Below, piece after piece: positions 1 to 5,177 of a DNA stretch of 5,571 nt (position 1 is its first letter; each line of letters begins with the position of its first letter). The notes under the pieces were generated by a model. The model saw only the letters and a list, made by a program, of their open reading frames with translations. It had not been told where the DNA came from and ran no database searches. The stretch comes from Thiomicrorhabdus sp. (GTDB lineage Bacteria > Pseudomonadota > Gammaproteobacteria > Thiomicrospirales > Thiomicrospiraceae), in contig WFNQ01000183.1 in the NCBI GenBank assembly GCA_015488565.1, forward strand, positions 1 through 5,571, in the 5' to 3' direction. The translations under genes and the position numbers were made by a program.

Positions 1-1458
1 TTTCGTGTTCGGGGCGACGTGATTGATATTTTTCCAGCAGAAGCGGAAGAGTATGCGTTACGGATTGAGTTGTTTGATGACGAAGTGGAAAGCATCGCTT
101 GGTTTGATCCCTTAACGGGTGAAGTGCTTAATCGTCCTACTCGTGCAACGGTATATCCTAAGTCGCACTACGTGACGCCCAGAGAGCGTGTGCTAGAGAT
201 GGTCGAAAAGGTAAAAGTGGAGCTGAAAGAGCGATTGGAGCAGCTGCGTTCTATGAGCAAGCTGGTGGAGGCGCAACGACTGGAAGAGCGTACCCGTTTG
301 GATATTGAGATGATGGTGGAGCTGGGGTACTGCCAAGGCATTGAAAATTACTCGCGTTACTTATCCGGTCGAGAAGCGGGTAATGCCCCGCCCACGTTAA
401 TGGATTATTTTCCTAAAAATTCATTATTAGTGATTGATGAAAGTCACGTCACCATTCCTCAAATTGGAGGCATGTATAAAGGAGATCGTTCTCGTAAAGA
501 GAATTTAGTGAATTATGGTTTTAGACTGCCTTCGGCACTGGATAATCGTCCGATGCGATTTGATGAGTTTGAGAAAAAAATGCCTCAAGCTATTTTTGTA
601 TCCGCCACGCCCGCAAAATATGAGGCCGAACACTGTTCTGAGATGGTCGAGCAAGTGGTTCGACCCACGGGACTGTTGGACCCCCTGATTGAAGTGCGTC
701 CAGCATTGACTCAAGTGGACGATTTGTTAGGCGAAATCAAATGGCGAGCCGAAAAAGAGCAACGGATTTTAGTCACCACATTAACCAAACGTATGGCTGA
801 AAATTTAACCGATTATTTTGAAGACCATCAGGTTCGAGTGCGCTATTTGCATTCGGATATTGATACGGTTGAGCGTATTGAGATTATTCGTGATTTACGT
901 CTGGGTGAGTTTGACGTGTTAATCGGCATTAACTTATTGCGTGAAGGGCTGGATATTCCCGAGGTGGCATTGGTGGCGATTTTAGATGCCGATAAAGAGG
1001 GTTTTTTGCGTTCTGAACGAGCGTTGATTCAAACCATTGGACGGGCGGCTCGAAATGTAGAGGGACATGCGATTTTGTATGCCGATAAAATAACCAAATC
1101 CATGAAAAAAGCAATGGATGAAACCAAGCGCCGCCGCATTAAGCAGATAGAGTACAACGAGCAAAAAGGCATTACACCACAAGGGTTGAATAAAAAAGTA
1201 ACCGATATTTTAGACGATTCACCTTATTCAACAAAGCCTGTAAGGGGGGGTAAAAATCGAAAAGTGGCAGAAACAACTTCCGATTATGTGGTTGAGGCAA
1301 AACCCCTCTCTCCTTCAGAGATGCTTTCAAAACTAAAGAAACTAGAGAAAGAGATGTACAAAGCGGCGAAAGCCTTGGATTTTGAACAAGCGGCGCAATT
1401 AAGAGACGAAGTAAAACATCTGAAAAGTAGGATGGTCGGGATTGGTGATTTGCGTTAA
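1..1458 (+). CDS. uvrB: UvrABC excinuclease subunit B, C-terminal part (5' end outside window)
   Basis: UvrB is the damage-verifying helicase-like subunit of cytoplasmic nucleotide excision repair; it is loaded by UvrA and recruits UvrC for incision. The frame is open from base 1 and gives 485 residues. The protein is usually about 670, so roughly 190 N-terminal residues, including Walker A, lie off the left edge. In order from the window edge: the FRVRGDVIDIFP segment; the DESH motif (about residues 146-149) followed by VTIPQIGGMYKGDR; the SAT motif (about 201-203); a helicase C-terminal domain with TTLTKRMAE, RYLHSDIDTVERIEI and LLREGLDIPEV; motif VI QTIGRAAR (about 344-351); and a C-terminal UVR coiled-coil domain (about 441-476, containing LDFEQAAQLRDEV) that contacts UvrC. 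All expected motifs are intact. A less conserved linker before the UVR domain carries a run of seven G (1244-1250). The gene ends at TAA inside an inverted repeat. Identification is secure. Confidence 0.98.
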   Translation, partial: FRVRGDVIDIFPAEAEEYALRIELFDDEVESIAWFDPLTGEVLNRPTRATVYPKSHYVTPRERVLEMVEKVKVELKERLEQLRSMSKLVEAQRLEERTRLDIEMMVELGYCQGIENYSRYLSGREAGNAPPTLMDYFPKNSLLVIDESHVTIPQIGGMYKGDRSRKENLVNYGFRLPSALDNRPMRFDEFEKKMPQAIFVSATPAKYEAEHCSEMVEQVVRPTGLLDPLIEVRPALTQVDDLLGEIKWRAEKEQRILVTTLTKRMAENLTDYFEDHQVRVRYLHSDIDTVERIEIIRDLRLGEFDVLIGINLLREGLDIPEVALVAILDADKEGFLRSERALIQTIGRAARNVEGHAILYADKITKSMKKAMDETKRRRIKQIEYNEQKGITPQGLNKKVTDILDDSPYSTKPVRGGKNRKVAETTSDYVVEAKPLSPSEMLSKLKKLEKEMYKAAKALDFEQAAQLRDEVKHLKSRMVGIGDLR

Positions 1459-1485
1459 AATGCATGAAAATTTATGGCATTTTAA
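1455..1485. repeat. 9-bp perfect inverted repeat spanning the uvrB stop codon
   Basis: TTAAAATGC (1455-1463) and GCATTTTAA (1477-1485) are exact reverse complements around a 13-nt AT-rich centre. The left arm contains the uvrB TAA. The stem is AT-rich and no T-run follows, so it is a poor intrinsic terminator. It lies 29 bp before the ATG at 1514 and could be a regulator site or a weak processing hairpin for the downstream pair. The arms are seen directly; the role is unknown. Confidence 0.5.
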
Positions 1486-1493
1486 TCGGGTTT

Positions 1494-1500
1494 GGGGGAG
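1494..1500 (+). promoter_or_regulatory. Ribosome binding site for the TPR/NTF2-like gene
   Basis: GGGGGAG is the only purine-rich Shine-Dalgarno-like element before this gene. It sits 7 nt before an in-frame TTG (1508) and 13 nt before ATG 1514. It supports initiation here and not at ATG 1562, which has no such element, but leaves TTG 1508 versus ATG 1514 open. Confidence 0.55.
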
Positions 1501-1513
1501 AGACAAATTGGTT

Positions 1514-2452
1514 ATGGTAAAACAAGGTTTAAAACAGCGCACGTTAACATATAAAACATCAATGTTTTTTAAACAGCTATCAGTTATCACACAGGGTGTG
1601 ATATTGGCTCTTTTAACGGTTGTTGCTTCTGGACACGCGGTGGCCGATGACAAACTGGCGACATTGGTCAAGCAAGCTGAGCAGTTTCAACTGGGCTGGG
1701 ATGCGGTTCAACAAGGTGAGCTAGAGAAAGCCAGCACCATCTGGAAAGCGCTTAGTCAAGAGACCATTGAAGTGCCAGAGCTGTCGAGAGCGTTGCAAAA
1801 TAACTTGGCTGTTTTATTAATTAAACAACAAGCGTATAAGCAAGCCGAAAAACTACTGGATACCGCTCTAAAAGCCGATATTCAGGTCGCAACCACCTTA
1901 TCAAACTTAAACCAACTGTATGCCTATGAAGCTCAAAAGGCCTATAAAACATTATTCAGTCAAACCTCTGTCAACCCTCCTTCTGGGGAATTACTCTATT
2001 TTGATGTAAAAAATGCAGCGCTGCCAACCGAGTATGTCTCCATTAAATTACCCGAATTTTCACCTGAAGAGGCCTTTTTATACCAACCAGAAACACAAGA
2101 AATTTTATCGGTAAAAGAGCGACTAGAACAGTGGCGTGCGGCTTGGGCTAATCAAGACATTCAGTCCTATTTAAACTTTTATCACCGTAAAGAGTTTGTC
2201 CCCAAAGACGGCCTGAGTTATTCCGTTTGGGAAGAGAGCCGGCATCGTAGTTTAAAGCGTCCTAAGTACATTAAAATAGAGTTTGATGATGTGCAGATCG
2301 TTCAACTGGATAAAAATTTAGTTCGAGCACGTTTTTTGCAAAAATATGAATCGAATAGTTTCAAAGATAGTGTGTACAAAGTGGTTTTGTGGCAGTTAGA
2401 TGGTAAGCAATGGAAAATTGTGCAAGAGGTGGTGGCCAGTGATAAAGGTTAA
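1514..2452 (+). CDS. Exported TPR-like protein with C-terminal Csd6-type NTF2-like domain
   Basis: Exported protein of 312 residues from this start. A basic N-terminus and hydrophobic stretch end in GHAVA before DD, giving predicted signal cleavage after about residue 44. If translation began at ATG 1562 this would be a textbook 28-residue signal peptide, but that ATG lacks a ribosome binding site. Residues about 54-148 are helical, with TPR-like spacing (GWDAVQQGELEKASTIW, NNLAVLLIKQQAYKQAEKLL). Residues about 198-308 resemble the NTF2/SnoaL-like domain that ends Csd6/Pgp2-family L,D-transpeptidases: ERLEQWRAAWANQDIQSYL, then a W-containing helix, then strands ending in GKQWKIVQE. No YkuD catalytic motif (HG plus GC) is present, so it is probably non-catalytic: a scaffold, or a substrate- or partner-binding protein in the periplasm. 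It overlaps the transpeptidase gene by 14 bp, which suggests a joint function. Assignment is by domain pattern only; the exact role is unknown. Confidence 0.82.
   Translation: MVKQGLKQRTLTYKTSMFFKQLSVITQGVILALLTVVASGHAVADDKLATLVKQAEQFQLGWDAVQQGELEKASTIWKALSQETIEVPELSRALQNNLAVLLIKQQAYKQAEKLLDTALKADIQVATTLSNLNQLYAYEAQKAYKTLFSQTSVNPPSGELLYFDVKNAALPTEYVSIKLPEFSPEEAFLYQPETQEILSVKERLEQWRAAWANQDIQSYLNFYHRKEFVPKDGLSYSVWEESRHRSLKRPKYIKIEFDDVQIVQLDKNLVRARFLQKYESNSFKDSVYKVVLWQLDGKQWKIVQEVVASDKG
2424..2430 (+). promoter_or_regulatory. Ribosome binding site deciding the GTG start of the YkuD gene
   Basis: AAGAGGT lies about 8 nt before GTG 2439, inside the last codons of the upstream gene. The only upstream ATG in frame (2400) has no comparable element, and would add a WWP-containing leader that spoils the signal peptide. 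The site therefore favours GTG 2439. Confidence 0.7.
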
Positions 2453-3536
2453 GAAAAATTTCCCCCCCCTCTTATTAACACTTGTTTTAGGTGGAATATT
2501 GTCTTTTTCAAGTGTGGCCGATGACGTTTTGTTGGCAGAAAAGCAATTACTTTCAGGATTAAAGTCCATTCAAAATCTGTCGGTTGATCGAGCACTTGAG
2601 GAATTTAATGACCTGAATGAACGTTACCCAAATTATAAGCTGGTGCAGTTGTTGAGAGCCGATTTATTGGCGCTTAAATCAGGACAACATACGTTATTGG
2701 AGAATATTCACAAAAAAAACCCAAGAACCGTAGGGCGTTTACAAAATGAAGCACTGGTGCGTTGGCAGTTTTCACAGTCGGAGTTTCCGAATAACCGTGC
2801 GTTTGAGCGTTATGTGCTTAAGATGGGGGAACAGCCTAATATTATTCTCGTGGATTTATCAGAAAATCGTTTGTATATTTATGAACGAGATGAACAGGGG
2901 AACATGCATCAGGTCACCAATTATTATATTTCCATGGGGCGTGCGGGTGCAGGAAAGCAAAGAGAGGGCGATCGTGGGACGCCGCTAGGTGTTTATCATG
3001 TTGTTGAGCGACTGCCAGATTCAGACGTCTCAGAGCTATACGGAGTGGGTGCTTTACCCATAAATTACCCAAACGACTGGGATTTAAAAAAAGGCCGAAC
3101 AGGCAGTGGTATTTGGCTGCATGGAACCCCCAGAGATACCTATATTAGAGACCCTAACGCCAGCAGAGGCTGTGTGGTGTTAAATAATAAAGCGATGGAA
3201 AAATTATTAGCCATGTATCGTTTGCCGTTTGAAACGCCCTTTTTGATTGTGGACAGTTTGGATGAGCTTACGGATGCGAATGATTCTACGAATCAGTCCT
3301 CTAACGATTTGGTACTGTTAGAAGTTAAAAACTGGTTAAATAGCCATTATGTTAATGTGAATTGGGATAAGGTGAGCGTTTACCGTTACCCTAAAGAGAA
3401 AGGCCTTTTATATGTGACCTTTCCAACGGATACAGACACGCAATGGGTACATCAATATTGGCAGCGAGGCGAGAATGGCGATTGGAAAATGGTTATGGAG
3501 TCTCAATCGGATAACAATTTCGATACAAAAGCATAG
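2439..3536 (+). CDS. Periplasmic YkuD-family L,D-transpeptidase/L,D-carboxypeptidase (Csd6/Pgp2-like)
   Basis: From the GTG start, 365 residues. The signal peptide is MIKVKKNF, then a leucine-rich core, then SSVA with cleavage before DD (after about residue 27). A helical N-terminal region (about 28-130) precedes the YkuD domain (about 132-272), which opens with NIILVDLSENRLYIYE. Active-site elements are HGT (His228) and SRGCV (Cys245 as nucleophile). The family acts on peptidoglycan stem peptides, either cross-linking through L,D bonds, attaching proteins, or, in Helicobacter Csd6 and Campylobacter Pgp2, trimming tetrapeptides to tripeptides. Residues about 290-354 match the helix and final strands of an NTF2-like C-terminal domain (VSVYRYP, QYWQRGENGDWKMV), but the middle seems missing: about 65 residues remain where about 110 are usual. 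The start overlaps the preceding gene by 14 bp, suggesting translational coupling. A C8 run lies in the signal-peptide codons. Catalytic type is secure; transpeptidase versus carboxypeptidase cannot be settled from sequence. Confidence 0.9.
   Translation: MIKVKKNFPPLLLTLVLGGILSFSSVADDVLLAEKQLLSGLKSIQNLSVDRALEEFNDLNERYPNYKLVQLLRADLLALKSGQHTLLENIHKKNPRTVGRLQNEALVRWQFSQSEFPNNRAFERYVLKMGEQPNIILVDLSENRLYIYERDEQGNMHQVTNYYISMGRAGAGKQREGDRGTPLGVYHVVERLPDSDVSELYGVGALPINYPNDWDLKKGRTGSGIWLHGTPRDTYIRDPNASRGCVVLNNKAMEKLLAMYRLPFETPFLIVDSLDELTDANDSTNQSSNDLVLLEVKNWLNSHYVNVNWDKVSVYRYPKEKGLLYVTFPTDTDTQWVHQYWQRGENGDWKMVMESQSDNNFDTKA
2462..2469 (+). repeat. C8 homopolymer in signal-peptide codons
   Basis: Eight consecutive C cover the Phe-Pro-Pro-Leu codons just after the basic N-terminus of the YkuD enzyme. 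Loss of one C brings an in-frame TAA within a few codons; gain of one C brings TGA about 20 codons later. Slippage would therefore be an off-switch. Whether the run varies is not known. Confidence 0.6.
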
Positions 3537-3555
3537 GAATATTTGTTTGCGAGAA

Positions 3556-3581
3556 GGCTTAAGATATTAGAGTATTAAGCC
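3556..3581. terminator. Inverted repeat between convergent genes, candidate bidirectional terminator
   Basis: GGCTTAA (3556-3562) and TTAAGCC (3575-3581) form a perfect 7-bp stem with a 12-nt loop, 20 bp after the YkuD stop codon and containing the antitoxin stop codon on the other strand. The position between convergent genes fits a shared terminator. There is no strong T-run on either side (GCAGGTTTT to the right; TTCTCGC on the minus strand), so termination would be weak or need a factor. Confidence 0.4.
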
Positions 3582-3868
3582 GCAGGTTTTACACTTAATG
3601 ACAAGCCTAATGCATGGAAGAGTTTTGCAATCGTTTCCAGTTTTGGTTGGCTATTTCCATCAATAATTCGGTAGAGGTGTTGACGGCTTAATCCTGATAA
3701 ACGGGCTGTTTGGCTAATACCTTTTACCTTAATAATATGGCGTAAACCGGTAATGAGTCCTTCAAAGTCATTTTCTTCTAAAAAAATAGATAAGTACAGT
3801 GCCATGTCTTCGGTGGATTCTACGCCTTGTGCAAATGTAAAAGGTTGAAGATCAATTTGAGTTTTCAT
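3575..3868 (-). CDS. HTH antitoxin of HI1420 type (addiction module antidote)
   Basis: 97 residues. The N-terminal part (about 15-48: STEDMALYLSIFLEENDFEGLITGLRHI) matches the opening of HI1420-type antidote proteins, followed by a helix-turn-helix (about 48-92: GISQTARLSGLSRQHLYRII, then PKLETIAKLFHALGLSL). Members neutralise the partner RelE/ParE-fold toxin and usually repress their own promoter. The ATG overlaps the toxin stop codon as ATGA, and a good GGAGAT ribosome binding site sits 6 nt upstream, so it is translationally coupled yet well initiated. The order is toxin then antitoxin, normal for this family and the reverse of most type II modules. The stop codon lies within the inverted repeat shared with the convergent gene. 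The length is standard and nothing looks broken. Family is clear; activity is inferred. Confidence 0.92.
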   Translation of the reverse strand: MKTQIDLQPFTFAQGVESTEDMALYLSIFLEENDFEGLITGLRHIIKVKGISQTARLSGLSRQHLYRIIDGNSQPKLETIAKLFHALGLSLSVKPAA

Positions 3869-4164
3869 TGTTTCATCTCCTGTAATAATGCTTTAGCTTT
3901 GGCAATATCTGTTTGTTGAGAAGACTTATTGCCTCCGCATAATAATAAAACTACCTGCCCATTTTGAAGCGTATAGTAAATTCGAATACCGCCTGAAAAA
4001 AATAGTCGAAGCTCAAATAAATCTGCCACAATTACTTTGCAATCGCCAAAGTTCCCTTTTTCGAGCCGAGATAATCTTGCTTGAAGTCGGAATAACGTAG
4101 GCTTGTCTTTTAATTTATTAAGCCATTTTGTAAAAATAGCCGTTGTTTTTATTTGATAGCTCAT
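3865..4164 (-). CDS. RelE/ParE-superfamily toxin of HI1419 type (addiction module killer)
   Basis: 99 residues, the usual family length. It opens with YQIKTTAIFTKWLNKLKD, carries the core FELRLFFSGGIRIYYTL (about 50-66), and ends with the family signature LLCGGNKSSQQTDIAKAKAL (about 74-93). Conserved basic and aromatic residues (Arg53, Arg61, Tyr63, Tyr64, Lys80) are present, so the toxin looks intact. RelE-fold toxins generally cleave mRNA on the ribosome, while ParE members hit gyrase; the target here cannot be told from sequence. The start is fixed by agreement with the family N-terminus and by the adjacent promoter. No ribosome binding site precedes it, and the -10 box ends 8 nt before the ATG, so the mRNA is probably leaderless. 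It overlaps the antitoxin by 4 bp and lies 83 bp after the M14 peptidase gene on the same strand. Confidence 0.92.
   Translation of the reverse strand: MSYQIKTTAIFTKWLNKLKDKPTLFRLQARLSRLEKGNFGDCKVIVADLFELRLFFSGGIRIYYTLQNGQVVLLLCGGNKSSQQTDIAKAKALLQEMKQ
3875..3880 (-). promoter_or_regulatory. Strong ribosome binding site of the antitoxin
   Basis: On the minus strand GGAGAT lies 6 nt before the antitoxin ATG, within the last toxin codons. It contrasts with the toxin, which has no visible Shine-Dalgarno element, and would favour antitoxin synthesis from the shared mRNA. Confidence 0.75.
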
Positions 4165-4170
4165 TGGAAT

Positions 4171-4186
4171 TTATTGTAACAACTAA
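4171..4186. promoter_or_regulatory. Candidate operator overlapping the toxin-antitoxin -10 box
   Basis: TTGT-A-ACAA is a 9-bp palindrome around one central base, flanked by TTA on the left and, after one extra base, TAA on the right. It covers the -10 box, where the HTH antitoxin would be expected to bind for autorepression. The symmetry is short and could be chance in AT-rich DNA. Confidence 0.35.
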
Positions 4187-4201
4187 GCGACACTTTGGCA
4201 A
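4173..4201 (-). promoter_or_regulatory. Sigma70-type promoter of the toxin-antitoxin operon
   Basis: Reading the minus strand, TTGCCA (4201-4196) and TACAAT (4178-4173) are separated by exactly 17 bp, each with one or two mismatches to consensus. Transcription would start near 4165-4167, zero to three bases before the toxin ATG at 4164. The boxes are seen directly; use as a promoter is inferred. Confidence 0.75.
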
Positions 4202-4247
4202 TGAAGAGCAAAGTGAGGTGACCCTTGTTTTTTTCGTATAAATGCCT

Positions 4248-5177
4248 TTAAAAGTCTGTTTCTTTGCGCTTTAACTTAAGCTCTGCCCATTTTTCGATAT
4301 CTTGCCAGATGGTGTAAATCTCTTTCTCGTTTGGCATGGTGCCTGCCGCATGCAACTCTAAGGTTAATACTGGAATGTTTAAATACTCCCCAGCATAGCG
4401 TCCCAGTGACCCTGGATAGGTTCCAAGCTCTTTATGCTTTAAGCTTCCAATGTTATTGGGAGTGGCATGTTCAGGCCCATCGTAATCAATTAAACCGTAG
4501 GGCGCGTGTACCGAGATAATCGCATCGGGTTTAAAGCGTTTAATAGTTTCGACCAACCACTGGGTTTCGGGTTCAGATGCGGGGGCGGGTCCAGGGTAAC
4601 GGCGTTTATTTTTGCGATAGAAATGTTTCCAATAAGGCAGTGCAAGCTGATCCCAGTCGGGTGAGGGGAAATTACGATTGAGATCTACGCCTCGTGCATT
4701 CATTCGGGTGGACGGTTTTTGACCAAGGAGGCCGTCTGGGTTGGCCAGCGGTAAAAATAACCAGTGCTGTCCGGTGCTTTCAGGGTGTTTTTGCATGGCA
4801 AGCATCCAGAGGTAGGTAATGCTAATGCTGGAGTATTCATCGCCATGAATCCCACTTAAAAAGAGAATTCGTCCTTTGGGGCGTTTGGGAACCGATGCAA
4901 TCGTTTCGGGAATGTACTCTCGATAAGTCAGTGGACGCCCTTCAATACTTTGAGAGGTTGCGGCTTGTAACTCAAGATTTAAGCATCCTTGGTACTTTAC
5001 CGTGCCCAACTTGTTAGAAAGGGCTTTGCAAAAGGCTTTAATCTCAGAAGAGGGCGTACTGGTGTCTTTCTGATGGTCGCTATTGTTGGCAAACGCGTAT
5101 TGCGATCCCGTAAGCAGTAAGGTAAGTAATAATAACGTTTTAAATGGGTTTATTTTTTTTCGCATGGTGATGGTCAT
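4248..5177 (-). CDS. Exported M14-family zinc peptidase, probable murein peptide amidase/carboxypeptidase
   Basis: 309 residues. The N-terminus is basic (MRKKINPFK), followed by a leucine-rich core and QYAFA before NN, giving a signal peptide cleaved after about residue 30. The M14 domain runs from about 75 to 285. It has the zinc motif HGDE (His111, Glu114), third ligand His224 in ISVHAP, the substrate-binding NRN (Asn167, Arg168) and the catalytic glutamate in LTLELHA (Glu274). All active-site residues are present. The closest known roles are MpaA-type gamma-D-Glu-meso-Dap amidases and the DL-carboxypeptidases Csd4/Pgp1, which trim peptidoglycan tripeptides. E. coli MpaA is cytoplasmic, whereas this protein looks periplasmic. 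Cys50 and Cys65 could form a disulfide. The ATG overlaps the pilU stop as TAATG, without a clear ribosome binding site, so translation probably depends on pilU. An internal ATG at 5165 is an alternative start. No terminator is visible after the gene. The exact bond cleaved is inferred. Confidence 0.9.
   Translation of the reverse strand: MTITMRKKINPFKTLLLLTLLLTGSQYAFANNSDHQKDTSTPSSEIKAFCKALSNKLGTVKYQGCLNLELQAATSQSIEGRPLTYREYIPETIASVPKRPKGRILFLSGIHGDEYSSISITYLWMLAMQKHPESTGQHWLFLPLANPDGLLGQKPSTRMNARGVDLNRNFPSPDWDQLALPYWKHFYRKNKRRYPGPAPASEPETQWLVETIKRFKPDAIISVHAPYGLIDYDGPEHATPNNIGSLKHKELGTYPGSLGRYAGEYLNIPVLTLELHAAGTMPNEKEIYTIWQDIEKWAELKLKRKETDF
5153..5160 (-). repeat. A8 homopolymer in signal-peptide codons of the M14 peptidase
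   Basis: On the minus strand eight A span the Arg-Lys-Lys-Ile codons directly after the second possible start. A-runs are common in lysine-rich signal peptide starts, so on its own it is weak evidence for slippage. It is listed because the other cell-wall enzyme here has a C8 run in the equivalent place. Confidence 0.45.

Noticed and set aside
1244..1250. G7 run in the uvrB linker as a phase-variable tract
   Set aside because: It is shorter than typical switching tracts and lies in a core repair gene. It codes for a variable linker and is more likely incidental.
1442..1513. Longer form of the TPR/NTF2-like protein starting at TTG 1442 or ATG 1460
   Set aside because: These starts have no ribosome binding site, overlap or abut the uvrB end, and would put a long polar leader before the signal peptide.
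1550..1562. TATAAA just before ATG 1562, as a second leaderless start
   Set aside because: No acceptable -35 box at 16-18 bp upstream, and the only Shine-Dalgarno-like element points to a start near 1508-1514.
505..1671. Several open frames of 60-97 codons on the minus strand opposite uvrB and its downstream gene
   Set aside because: They lie opposite strongly conserved coding sequence, have no recognisable domains and no ribosome binding sites.
2400..2438. ATG 2400 as the start of the YkuD gene
   Set aside because: No ribosome binding site; the added residues contain two Trp and disturb an otherwise normal signal peptide.
2746..2988. 80-codon open frame inside the YkuD gene
   Set aside because: It is in a different frame of a clear catalytic domain and has no family features.
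4216..4234. T7 run after a GC-containing stretch, as a plus-strand terminator
   Set aside because: Only a 3-bp stem can be drawn before the T-run, and no plus-strand gene ends here.
4331..4519. 62-codon plus-strand open frame opposite the M14 gene
   Set aside because: It lies antisense to the conserved M14 active-site region, with no start signals or recognisable protein features.
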